A stretch of 12,357 bases of DNA from Limiplasma pullistercoris (GTDB lineage Bacteria; Bacillota; Clostridia; Christensenellales; Aristaeellaceae): assembly GCA_018715165.1 (NCBI GenBank), contig DVMC01000215.1, positions 1 to 12,357 of the forward strand, read 5' to 3'. The position numbers and the translations under genes are program-made. A model generated the notes under the pieces. It searched no databases, was not told the origin of the DNA, and saw only the letters and a list, made by a program, of their open reading frames with translations. Positions 1-6,529 of the stretch are shown here, one piece after another (the first letter of the stretch is position 1; the number at the start of each line of letters is the position of its first letter).

Positions 1-269
1 TGGGGATACAGGGCGTAGTTCTGGAACACCATGGCGATGTCGCGGTCCTTAGGAGCCACGTCGTTGACCAGACGGTCGCCGATGTAAAGCTCGCCGCTGG
101 AGATTTCCTCCAGACCGGCCACCATGCGCAGGGTGGTGGACTTGCCGCAGCCGGAGGGACCAACCAGCACAATGAATTCCTTGTCCTCAATGTCCAGGCA
201 GAAATCACTGACAGCGGTCACATTGCCGGAATAAACCTTATAGATGTGATTGAGCGATACGCTTGCCAT
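1..269 (-). CDS. Sugar ABC transporter ATP-binding protein, MalK/MsmX/UgpC type (N-terminal part, runs off left edge)
   Basis: Only the first 89 codons are present; the gene continues beyond position 1. The product should hydrolyse ATP on the cytoplasmic face of carbohydrate importers. The Walker A motif GPSGCGKST lies at residues 37-45, and the Q-loop Gln is residue 83 in VFQNYALYP, a sequence typical of the MalK/MsmX/UgpC group. The phrase VAPKDRDIAMVFQ is also characteristic. The ATG at 269-267 is preceded by AAGGAGG (286-280) with a 10-nt gap. In many Firmicutes this ATPase is a stand-alone gene serving several sugar importers. Its own promoter and the lack of an adjacent permease within the window fit that. 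It uses fewer GC-rich codons than the genes to its right. The family is secure; the transported sugar and the choice among msmX, ugpC and malK are not. Confidence 0.93.
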   Translation of the reverse strand, partial: MASVSLNHIYKVYSGNVTAVSDFCLDIEDKEFIVLVGPSGCGKSTTLRMVAGLEEISSGELYIGDRLVNDVAPKDRDIAMVFQNYALYP

Positions 270-345
270 TCTCAAGCAGCCTCCTTTTTCTGAATGCAGG
301 CAGTCCATCTTCCAACCCATGGAACGACCACATTTCAATGTCTGT

Positions 346-374
346 ATTATAACGGAACCGCCAGAAAAAAGGAA
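346..374 (-). promoter_or_regulatory. Predicted sigma-A promoter of the ABC ATPase gene
   Basis: The minus strand reads TATAAT at 351-346, a perfect -10 box, inside an AT-richer spacer. The hexamer 17 bp upstream is TTCCTT (374-369), a weak -35. Transcription would start near 339, giving a leader of about 70 nt before the ATG at 269. The weak -35 suggests help from an activator, possibly at the palindrome further upstream. The -10 is seen directly; function is inferred. Confidence 0.6.
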
Positions 375-407
375 TCGGCTGAATCCACTAAGATTTTTGA
401 GGGCATT

Positions 408-422
408 TGTACATGATGTACA
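408..422. promoter_or_regulatory. Perfect 15-bp palindrome TGTACAT-G-ATGTACA, possible operator
   Basis: Two 7-bp arms are exact inverted repeats around a single central G at 415. The site sits 38 nt past the permease stop codon and about 76 bp upstream of the predicted start of the ABC ATPase transcript. It is AT-rich and has no following T-run, so it does not look like a terminator. Its size and symmetry suit a dimeric regulator, and its position favours activation. I cannot name the regulator; repressors of the LacI and GntR families are common at sugar transporter genes, but the half-site does not decide between families. Confidence 0.4.
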
Positions 423-460
423 CGGTGGACAAAATAATCCCACATCCTTGCACATTCTGC

Positions 461-1600
461 TCATTCGTCGCGCAGGGCGTCCACGGGCTTCATGCGCGAG
501 GCACGTGAAGCAGGCGACACGCCAAAAACCAGGCCGACCGCCAGCGCCGCCAGAAAGACCGCCGCGCAGTCTCCCAACCGGATTACGGGCGTAAGCCCGA
601 TGCTCCGCCCCGCCGTTTCGATCAGGCCGATGCCGATGACCAGTCCCATGCATCCCCCCACCAGCGCATACACCAGCGCTTCCAGCAAAAACAGCAGGCA
701 GATTTGTCCCTCGGTGGTCCCAAGGGATTTCATGATGCCGATCTCCCGCCTGCGCTCCCGCACGCTCACCAGCAGGATGTTCATCACCCCGATGCCGCCC
801 ACCAGAATGCAGATCGCAGCGACCCATTTGAGCACGTCCACAAAGATGCTCATCACGCTGTTGGCCGCCTCGATCTGCACCTGCATGGTGACCGCCTCCA
901 CGCTCATGTCCCGCTTGACGCGCATCACGTCCTGCGCCATCGCGGCTACCGCCTGTGGCGTAACGCCCTCCGGCACGCTCAGGATGATCTCGTGCACGCC
1001 CTGGCCCATCCATTCGCAGAAAACGGCGATAGGTAAAAACACCGCCCCGGACGCATCCACCTGTGACAGCTCATTGCCCTGCGCAATGATGCCGCGCACC
1101 CACAGCGGCACGCCCGACACGCTGATCAGCTCGCCGGATTCCACCCCCAGCTTTTCCGCCAGCGCCGCTCCCAGCAGCACGCTGCGCGCTCCCGGCTGCC
1201 ACTCGGCGGCGTACAGGTCGCGTCCCTCCAGGACGCCGGTTCCCATCAGGTCCATGTATTCGCGGGAACACCCCACCAGCACGCAGCTTTCCTCGCGGCG
1301 GCCCGCGCGCGCCGTGGCCGGCGCGTAGACCTGCTCGGTCGCGGTGGCGTCCAGCGCCGAAGCCAGCAGTTGCGCGTCGCCATGGCGCAGCGTTTCGCCT
1401 TCCGCCGCGGTCAGCCACACCCGGTCGATGCCCAGGCGCGTCATTTCGCTCTTTACCTGCGCCCTCCCCGCGTCGCCCAGCGTGATCACGGCTAAAATCG
1501 CGCCGATGCCGATGGCCATGCCCAGCACCGTGAGCACGGAACGGGCCGGTGCAGCAAAGATATTGAGAAGGCTCAGTTTCCAAAAGTCATACCGTTTCAC
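461..1600 (-). CDS. MacB/FtsX-type ABC transporter permease
   Basis: This 379-residue membrane protein has the layout of the MacB-type permease. It has one helix near residues 20-42, a large extracytoplasmic MacB_PCD-like domain to about 250, then three helices near 253-279, 300-328 and 343-362. The hallmark GGIGVMNILLVSVRERRREIG spans residues 268-288, and the tail ASRMKPVDALRDE matches the usual family ending. Such permeases do not form a channel; they couple ATP hydrolysis to movement of an extracytoplasmic domain that helps export peptides, drugs or lipoproteins. The start is GTG at 1600-1598, chosen because it overlaps the TGA of the adaptor gene as GTGA, which implies translational coupling. 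Oddly, no LolD/MacB-like ATPase gene is next to it. The family call is firm; the substrate is unknown. Confidence 0.92.
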   Translation of the reverse strand: MKRYDFWKLSLLNIFAAPARSVLTVLGMAIGIGAILAVITLGDAGRAQVKSEMTRLGIDRVWLTAAEGETLRHGDAQLLASALDATATEQVYAPATARAGRREESCVLVGCSREYMDLMGTGVLEGRDLYAAEWQPGARSVLLGAALAEKLGVESGELISVSGVPLWVRGIIAQGNELSQVDASGAVFLPIAVFCEWMGQGVHEIILSVPEGVTPQAVAAMAQDVMRVKRDMSVEAVTMQVQIEAANSVMSIFVDVLKWVAAICILVGGIGVMNILLVSVRERRREIGIMKSLGTTEGQICLLFLLEALVYALVGGCMGLVIGIGLIETAGRSIGLTPVIRLGDCAAVFLAALAVGLVFGVSPASRASRMKPVDALRDE

Positions 1601-2601
1601 CGCGCCCTGGCCTCCCTGACGGCGCAGCCCGGATAGAGCGCGGCGGTTTCAGGCAAAAGCACCACGCGCTTGCCTGCCCATTCCTGCGGCACGGCCACAT
1701 AGGCATCGTTGCGAAGCGCGAGATCGATTTCTACCGGCGTGGCTGCTCCGCCATCCACGAACCAGACCTGGTCATTGCCGTCCACTGCGCTGACAGGCAC
1801 CAGCGCCTGATCCTCCAGCACCTCGCACACCAATTCCACCACCACGCGATCCCCGGCTTCCGCTCCCGCCCATGCGCCGTCCTCCATGGGCAAAAAAGAA
1901 AGCGGCTGCATCGTCTGGCCTGTGGCGCCGTCCGCTTCCGGTGCGCCCGCCTGCCCCAGCACGGCGGCGCCCAGCGCTTTTCCTTCAGCGCTGGTCACCA
2001 TGGCCGCCGCCCCCTGCGGCACATTCGTAAGCTCCTCCGCCCGTCCGGCGGCAACCACCTGCAGCCCGGTTCCATGGACCATCCCCAGCAGGCTGCCCTC
2101 CCCGGCGACGGCGCCTTCGGCAACATAAACGGCGCCTACCACGCCGTCCCTCTCTGCGCGAATCTGCGCGGAGGCGATAGCAGCCCGCAGCTCCGTCTGC
2201 CGGGTACGCGCCTCCAGAACCGTCTGCGCCGCGTTAAGCGCCGCCTCACCCATCTGCCCAAAGGCCGCGAGGGCCGTTTCCTGTTCATAGAGCAGCCGGT
2301 TCACGGCGGCCAGCTCCTGCTCCTGCACGCTTGTATCCATGCTCACCAGCAGGTCGCCCGCGCGCACCGCCTGTCCCTGGATCACATAGACCCGCGCCAC
2401 CCGGCCCGCCTGAAGCGCGATGAGCGGCTGCTCATCCGCGTAGGCGACAACGCCCTCCATCAGCGTGGAACGGATCAGGTCGCCCCGCTCCACCGCCGCG
2501 GTGCGCACGGCCGTTTTGGGCGTGAACGGCAGCAGAAACAGCGTGGCCACGGTTACCGCCGTGGCCGCAATCGCCAGCAGGGACGCCTTGGTTTTCGGCA
2601 T
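1597..2601 (-). CDS. Membrane-fusion / HlyD-type adaptor subunit of the MacB-like exporter
   Basis: The 334-residue product has one N-terminal membrane anchor (about residues 7-26, LLAIAATAVTVATLFLLPF) and then an extracytoplasmic adaptor fold. Two half-motifs of a lipoyl-like hybrid domain appear at about 67-90 (GRVARVYVIQGQAVRAGDLL) and 147-175 (RDGVVGAVYVAEGAVAGEG). A short alpha-hairpin of roughly 92-146 lies between them, and beta-barrel-like segments follow. This is the pattern of adaptors such as YknX in Bacillus, which work with an FtsX-type permease in single-membrane bacteria. The start at 2601-2599 was chosen because AAGGAGG (2618-2612) lies 10 nt upstream and a typical signal anchor follows. 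The reading frame stays open up to 2688, but that would put charged residues in front of the anchor. An out-of-frame ATG at 2605-2603 is even closer to the ribosome site. Substrate unknown. Confidence 0.85.
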   Translation of the reverse strand: MPKTKASLLAIAATAVTVATLFLLPFTPKTAVRTAAVERGDLIRSTLMEGVVAYADEQPLIALQAGRVARVYVIQGQAVRAGDLLVSMDTSVQEQELAAVNRLLYEQETALAAFGQMGEAALNAAQTVLEARTRQTELRAAIASAQIRAERDGVVGAVYVAEGAVAGEGSLLGMVHGTGLQVVAAGRAEELTNVPQGAAAMVTSAEGKALGAAVLGQAGAPEADGATGQTMQPLSFLPMEDGAWAGAEAGDRVVVELVCEVLEDQALVPVSAVDGNDQVWFVDGGAATPVEIDLALRNDAYVAVPQEWAGKRVVLLPETAALYPGCAVREARAR

Positions 2602-2614
2602 GCATGCGTTTCCT

Positions 2615-2644
2615 CCTTGCCCGCCCCTCACGGGGCGCTCAAGG
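2615..2644 (-). promoter_or_regulatory. Leader hairpin that covers part of the adaptor's ribosome binding site
   Basis: On the minus strand CCTTG (2644-2640) can pair with CAAGG (2619-2615), and CGCCCC (2637-2632) pairs with GGGGCG (2627-2622) around a GTGA tetraloop, which fits the stable GNRA class. The two stems are separated by a 2x2 internal loop. The lower stem includes the first four bases of AAGGAGG at 2618-2612, so the fold would compete with ribosome binding. The pairing is visible; a regulatory role is inferred. Confidence 0.45.
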
Positions 2645-2710
2645 GCTATTGTGGCCTCTTCGCGGGGTGCGAACCGTGGCAAGTGCATGCAGCGCGGGCA
2701 TCATTTAACA

Positions 2711-2742
2711 AGCGCCGCCGCGCATCAAGGCGCGGCGGCGCT
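2711..2742 (-). terminator. Probable intrinsic terminator at the end of the ten-gene unit
   Basis: A perfect 12-bp inverted repeat (AGCGCCGCCGCG, arms 2711-2722 and 2731-2742) encloses an 8-nt loop, starting 16 bp past the stop of the coiled-coil gene. Read on the minus strand it is followed by TGTTAAATG rather than a clean T-run, so it may leak into the adaptor-permease genes. On the plus strand a run of T occurs only about 10 nt after the stem. It could instead be a 3'-end stabilising hairpin. Confidence 0.55.
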
Positions 2743-2758
2743 GGAAGAGGCTGTTTTT

Positions 2759-3397
2759 TCAGCGCATGGACATGCTCTGATCGATCTGCTGGCGCGTCAT
2801 GCGGATATCGGTCAGCTTTTCACTGATGGAGCGGTCCAGCTGGGCCAGCACCTCGTCGATATGGCGGTATACGTCGTTGTAGAGCTTTTCGATCTCCTCA
2901 TGCGTGCTCTGGCGCAGCTCCTCGGCCTCCATGTTGGCACGCGCGGTGATCTCCTGCTCGCTCACCAGCTGACGGGCCCGGTTCTCCGCGTCCTTGACCA
3001 TGTTCGTGGCCTGCTCCTGCGCCTCGCGCACCATGCCGGCGGCCTGCTGCTGCGCCTTTTTGAGCATCTCCTGCGCCTGCTGCTGGGCCTGGGCGGTCAT
3101 CTGCTGGGCCTGGTTCTTGGCGTCGGTCACGTACTGGTTGGCGCGCATGGTGGCGTTCTGCTTGGTCTGCTCCGCGCGCTCGTTGGCCTCGGAAATGATG
3201 GTGATCTGATTCTGCACCACACCCTCGCATTCGGCAAACACGGTGGGCAGATCGGTCGTGATGGCGTTCGCCAGGCCCAAAATCCGCTCGCGATCCACCA
3301 TGCACATGTTGCTCAGCGGCACGCGCTTGGCCTGCATCACGATTTCCTCAAGGTCGTTCAAATTCTTCCTGAAAGCGGAAATGGCATCCTGTTGCAT
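2759..3397 (-). CDS. Hendecad coiled-coil protein (annotated in relatives as V-type ATPase subunit H-like)
   Basis: The 212-residue product is soluble, has no signal peptide and is almost entirely helical. A Gln/Ala-rich stretch from about 75 to 165 forms a long coiled coil. In it, hydrophobic Met or Leu recur at residues 100, 111, 122, 133 and 144, an exact 11-residue spacing. Such hendecad repeats are known from the right-handed stalk helices of A/V-type ATPases, and similar proteins are often labelled 'ATPase' or subunit H-like. No ATPase subunit genes are nearby, so that label should not be taken as function. A DivIVA-like or cell-division scaffold is an alternative. The ATG at 3397 follows GGGAGGAAT at a good distance. 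It lies 27 bp after coaD and is probably the last gene of the unit. Function unknown. Confidence 0.85.
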   Translation of the reverse strand: MQQDAISAFRKNLNDLEEIVMQAKRVPLSNMCMVDRERILGLANAITTDLPTVFAECEGVVQNQITIISEANERAEQTKQNATMRANQYVTDAKNQAQQMTAQAQQQAQEMLKKAQQQAAGMVREAQEQATNMVKDAENRARQLVSEQEITARANMEAEELRQSTHEEIEKLYNDVYRHIDEVLAQLDRSISEKLTDIRMTRQQIDQSMSMR

Positions 3398-3424
3398 GGT
3401 TCTATTCCTCCCATCAAAATGCGG

Positions 3425-3910
3425 TCAAGGTTTCAAGGCTCGCCGCACATCCTCCACGATGCACGCCGGCACAAACGGGGCGATATCTCCCCCGAACATC
3501 CCGATCTCCCGAACGGCGCTGGAACTGAGGTACGCATGCTCCGGCGCGGTCATCAGAAACAGGGTTTCCACGTCGGGAGCCATCTGGTGGTTGAGCTGGG
3601 CCATCTGAAATTCGCTTTCAAAATCCGTCACGGCGCGCAGGCCGCGCAGCACAATGCCGGCATCCAGCTTTTTCATATAGTCCACCAGCAGCCCGTCAAA
3701 CTGGTCGAAGCGCACGTTGGGCAGGTGCGCGCAGGCGCGGGCCAGCAGCTCCAGCCGCTGCGCAATAGGAAAGCAGCCCTCCTTGGCGGGATTGTGCAAA
3801 ACCGCCACCACCACTTCGGGGAAGATGTCCGCACCACGCTCGATCAGGTCCAAATGGCCGATGGTCACGGGGTCGAAGCTGCCGGGATAAACGCACAGGC
3901 CTTTTTTCAT
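3425..3910 (-). CDS. coaD: Phosphopantetheine adenylyltransferase
   Basis: CoaD transfers AMP from ATP to 4'-phosphopantetheine, giving dephospho-CoA, the penultimate step of CoA synthesis in the cytoplasm. The 161-residue length is normal for the family. YPGSFDPVTIGH at residues 8-19 contains the nucleotidyl-transferase T/HxGH motif (TIGH), LRGLRAVTDFESE lies at 88-100, and YLSSSAVRE at 127-135 matches the ISSTxVR motif. The start at 3910-3908 is chosen because AGGAGG lies 8 nt upstream and the protein begins with the usual MKKGLCVYPGSFDP; the frame is open further upstream but only through the shadow of rsmD. It starts 17 bp after rsmD, the common pairing in Firmicutes. Being in the same unit as two CoA ligases is notable, since its product feeds their cosubstrate pool. 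Confidence 0.97.
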   Translation of the reverse strand: MKKGLCVYPGSFDPVTIGHLDLIERGADIFPEVVVAVLHNPAKEGCFPIAQRLELLARACAHLPNVRFDQFDGLLVDYMKKLDAGIVLRGLRAVTDFESEFQMAQLNHQMAPDVETLFLMTAPEHAYLSSSAVREIGMFGGDIAPFVPACIVEDVRRALKP

Positions 3911-3927
3911 ATCCGTCGCCTCCTGCC

Positions 3928-4488
3928 TCAAAGCGCGCCGCCGCGGTAATGGAAAAAGTGAATGGCTGTATCGCCGTAGGCGCGGTCCTTCCACAGCGCG
4001 AAGCGCGCGTCCGGCGCGGGGGGCGTGTCCAGACGGTGCTCCAGCACCATGAGCGCGTCCGCCTCCAGCAGCGCCGCATCCGCAAGCGCCGCGCAGCATT
4101 CCTCCAGCACCGGCAGCCGGTAGGGCGGGTCCAGAAACACCAGGTCAAACCGCCGCCCCTCCGCCTGCATCTGCGAAACCGCCTGCCGCCAGTCGGCCGC
4201 GTACAGGCGCGCCGCCTCCGCAAAGCGCAGCTTTTCCACGTTGCGGCGGATGCAGGCCGCCGCCTCGCGGTCGCGGTCTGCCAGGGCGGCGCACTCCGCG
4301 CCGCGGCTCAAGGCCTCCAGCGCCAGCGCGCCGCTGCCGGCAAACAGGTCCAGCACCCGCGCGCCGGGCACATAAGCCTGGATGATGCTGAACAGGGATT
4401 CCTTCACCTTGTCCTGCGTGGGGCGCGTATCCATGCCGCGCGGCGCATAAAGCTGCGCGCCGCCGCGTTCTCCGGCGATGATGCGCAT
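3928..4488 (-). CDS. rsmD: 16S rRNA (guanine-966-N2)-methyltransferase
   Basis: RsmD methylates G966 of 16S rRNA in the assembled small subunit, using S-adenosylmethionine. The 186-residue protein opens with MRIIAGERGG and carries the family block TRPTQDKVKESLF at 21-33. The SAM-binding motif LDLFAGSGALALEALSRGA lies at 46-64, and the catalytic DPPY is within FDLVFLDPPY at 114-123. Length is typical. The ATG at 4488 shares its A with the TGA of the upstream membrane-protein gene (TGATG), so translation is likely coupled. No strong separate ribosome site is obvious, in keeping with that. coaD follows after 17 bp. Conserved, non-essential housekeeping function; high certainty. Confidence 0.96.
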   Translation of the reverse strand: MRIIAGERGGAQLYAPRGMDTRPTQDKVKESLFSIIQAYVPGARVLDLFAGSGALALEALSRGAECAALADRDREAAACIRRNVEKLRFAEAARLYAADWRQAVSQMQAEGRRFDLVFLDPPYRLPVLEECCAALADAALLEADALMVLEHRLDTPPAPDARFALWKDRAYGDTAIHFFHYRGGAL

Positions 4489-5300
4489 CAGATCAGCCTT
4501 TCCGGCGACTTGCTGCGCTGGCGCTGCTTGCGCGCCTTGCGCTCGCGGCGCTTCTTTCTGTCGTCGCCCATCTTGATGCCGGTGTTGATTTTGTCGCGCA
4601 TGGTTTTGCCCTGGGTGTAACCCAGGCCGTAGCCCAAAGGAGCCGCCAGCACAAACAGCGGGCTCAGCCGCTCGGCCAGCAGCGCGGCGTCGTTGCTCAC
4701 ATAGGAAAACACGTTGACAAACGGCATGATCATCGCACGGTCGATCACGCGCAGGATGTCCATCGCGCCCAATGTCCCGACGCTCTCATAGTAGCGCAGA
4801 GCGTCCCCGAACTCGCTCTGGCGCATGAGCGCCTCGGTCCAGGACGGAAGCACGCCCAGGGTGTACGTTATGGGCCGGGCCAGCGCCGCATAAACGACCG
4901 TAAAAACGAAGAAGGGAAGCGCGCCCGTCAGCGCGGCAAACATCCCTTTGAAGGGATGAAAGCATCGCGCACGGTCGTCTTCGGTCACGGTACGGCCGCT
5001 CTCCTGCCGGTCGTACATGATTTCGGCAAAGGCGGCATCGTTTTGCCCCTGCACCATGCCCTGGTAGTATTGATAGTAGACGGCCAGTCCCACGATGGCG
5101 ATACCAGCCAGCAGGCGACCCCACAGGCTGTCGAAGCTGAGCAGCATACCGCCGATTAAGTAGATCACCGTAACGGCCAGCACGCTCAGCATGCGCTTGA
5201 GGGCCAGCTTCCAGGCGTCCTTTCCATGCCAGGAGCCCTTGAGAATCGGCTTTTTGACCAGAGTGACCGGCTTTTGGGGTTTCCCTTTGGCGCTTTGCAT
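4488..5300 (-). CDS. Integral membrane protein of unknown function
   Basis: I do not recognise this 270-residue protein. It begins with a Lys-rich cytoplasmic segment (about 1-36). Probable membrane helices follow near 37-55, 62-79, 120-142 and 212-230, with a possible re-entrant or amphipathic segment around 178-200. A soluble stretch at about 80-118 contains DRQESGRTVTEDDRARC. The C-terminus (about 232-270) is extremely basic, rich in Lys and Arg (for example KKRRERKARKQRQR at 249-262), which would suit contact with RNA, ribosomes or anionic lipid. The start at 5300 has GGGAGG and AAAGGG upstream, the latter at a usual distance. It lies between alr and rsmD and overlaps rsmD by one base. 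Cell-envelope or membrane-protein biogenesis roles are possible, but I have no motif for either. Confidence 0.85.
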   Translation of the reverse strand: MQSAKGKPQKPVTLVKKPILKGSWHGKDAWKLALKRMLSVLAVTVIYLIGGMLLSFDSLWGRLLAGIAIVGLAVYYQYYQGMVQGQNDAAFAEIMYDRQESGRTVTEDDRARCFHPFKGMFAALTGALPFFVFTVVYAALARPITYTLGVLPSWTEALMRQSEFGDALRYYESVGTLGAMDILRVIDRAMIMPFVNVFSYVSNDAALLAERLSPLFVLAAPLGYGLGYTQGKTMRDKINTGIKMGDDRKKRRERKARKQRQRSKSPERLI

Positions 5301-5343
5301 CTGTGTACCCTTTCCACCTCCCGCCCGACCGGCAGGGGTTATT

Positions 5344-5358
5344 CTGGCGAAACGCCAG
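5344..5358 (-). other. Short perfect hairpin between alr and the membrane-protein gene
   Basis: CTGGCG and CGCCAG arms (6 bp) enclose a 3-nt loop, starting 5 bp past the alr stop. The minus-strand tail is AATAACCCC, with no T-run, so it is not a normal intrinsic terminator. It may be an RNA processing or stability element, or incidental. Confidence 0.25.
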
Positions 5359-5363
5359 TTGCT

Positions 5364-6479
5364 TCATGCATGCAGATAGACCCTCGGCACCCTGGCGGTG
5401 ATGGCCAGAAGCACCTCGTAGCTGATAGTGCCCGCCCAGGCGGCCAGCTCCACCGCGTCGATGCGCTCCCCGCCCTGTGCGCCCAGGAGGACCGTTTCGT
5501 CCCCTACCGACACGCCGGGAATGTCCGTCACATCCAGCATGGTCTGGTCCATGCACACGCGGCCCACGATGGGCGCACGCTTCCCGCGCACGAGCATGGC
5601 TCCCCGGTTGGACAGGGCGCGGTGATAGCCGTCGCCATAGCCCACGGCGGCGGTGGCCACGAGCATGTCGCGCGGAGCCACGTAGGTGCAGCCGTACCCG
5701 ATGCTCTCCCCCGCGTATACGCGCTTGACGTGCACGATTTCCGTATACCAGCTCATGGCGGGCGCGAAGGGCAGCCTTGTGGGCACGGGCGGATAGCCGT
5801 AGAGCGAAATGCCCTCGCGGATCATGTTGAAGTACGCTTCGGGCGCGAGCAGGCTCATGGCGCTGTTGGCCACATGCGCCGGGATGGCCGGGTCGAAGTG
5901 CGCGCGAAGCTCGCGGAAGCGCTGGAGCTGCGACCGCGTGAAGGCGTTCATCCCGCCGTCCGGCAGGGGGTTGTCCGCATCGGCAAAATGGGTGTAGATA
6001 CCCGTGACGCGCACGCGGGAAGCCGCCGCGAGCGCGGCGGCCAGGGCGTCCGCCTCCTCCCCGGTCCGAAGGCCGATGCGGTTCATGCCCGTATCCAGCT
6101 TGACATGAACAAGGGCTTCACGGTCCTGCGCGGCAGCCTCGCGGTCCAGCAGCGCGACCATCTCCGGGGTGAAAACCGTCTGCGTGAGGCCGTAGCGTAC
6201 ACAGTCCTCCGCCGCGCGGGGCATGGCCGCGCCCAGTACCAGCACCTCGCCTTCCACCCCGCCAAGGCGCAGTTCAATGCCCTCCTCGGGCAGGGCCACC
6301 GCAAAGTGCGAGGCGCCCATGCCGCTGAGCGCGGCGGCGGTTTCCAGCATGCCATGCCCGTAGGCGTTTGCCTTGATGACGGGCATCACTTCCACGCCAG
6401 CGGGCACCTGGTCGCGCAGAATCCGATAATTGTTTCTGATTGCGTCCATGTCGATCTCGACACGGTTTTGCCTGAGCAT
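5364..6479 (-). CDS. alr: Alanine racemase
   Basis: Alr interconverts L- and D-alanine with pyridoxal phosphate and supplies D-Ala for peptidoglycan. The 371-residue length is normal. The PLP lysine is K36 in VMPVIKANAYGHG (residues 31-43). The second catalytic residue, the tyrosine equivalent to Y265 of the Geobacillus enzyme, is Y262 in IGYGCTYVAP. The phosphate-binding AVGYGDGY (278-285) and the VCMDQTM block (308-314) are intact, as is HFADADN in the barrel. The ATG at 6479 follows a modest GGAAGG site. It comes 50 bp after the ACT gene and 63 bp before the membrane-protein gene, on the same strand. In many Firmicutes alr sits near holin/acyl-carrier or toxin genes, so its place behind an aromatic-acid module is unusual. 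Confidence 0.97.
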   Translation of the reverse strand: MLRQNRVEIDMDAIRNNYRILRDQVPAGVEVMPVIKANAYGHGMLETAAALSGMGASHFAVALPEEGIELRLGGVEGEVLVLGAAMPRAAEDCVRYGLTQTVFTPEMVALLDREAAAQDREALVHVKLDTGMNRIGLRTGEEADALAAALAAASRVRVTGIYTHFADADNPLPDGGMNAFTRSQLQRFRELRAHFDPAIPAHVANSAMSLLAPEAYFNMIREGISLYGYPPVPTRLPFAPAMSWYTEIVHVKRVYAGESIGYGCTYVAPRDMLVATAAVGYGDGYHRALSNRGAMLVRGKRAPIVGRVCMDQTMLDVTDIPGVSVGDETVLLGAQGGERIDAVELAAWAGTISYEVLLAITARVPRVYLHA

Positions 6480-6529
6480 TCTCTAACCTTCCCACCTGCG
6501 CGCAAGAAGCGCGCGTGTTGTCGCGCGGC

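Noticed and set aside
2602..2688. Adaptor start at 2688
   Set aside because: It would place 29 charged residues before the signal anchor and has no better ribosome site than the start at 2601.
2759..3397. True V-type ATPase subunit
   Set aside because: Only the coiled-coil character supports it; no other ATPase subunit genes are in the window.
2465..3949. A 494-codon open frame on the plus strand
   Set aside because: It runs antisense through the adaptor, coiled-coil and coaD genes, all with clear homology. High-GC DNA leaves such frames open, and the translation is His/Gly/Leu-rich with no recognisable domain.
3911..4099. Extension of coaD upstream to 4099
   Set aside because: The added 63 residues are only the shadow of rsmD; the family start MKKGLCVYPGSFDP has its own AGGAGG site.
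6498..6514. GCGCGC-AAGAA-GCGCGC hairpin between the ACT gene and alr as a terminator
   Set aside because: The stem is only 6 bp, there is no T-run, and simple GC alternation is common in this DNA.
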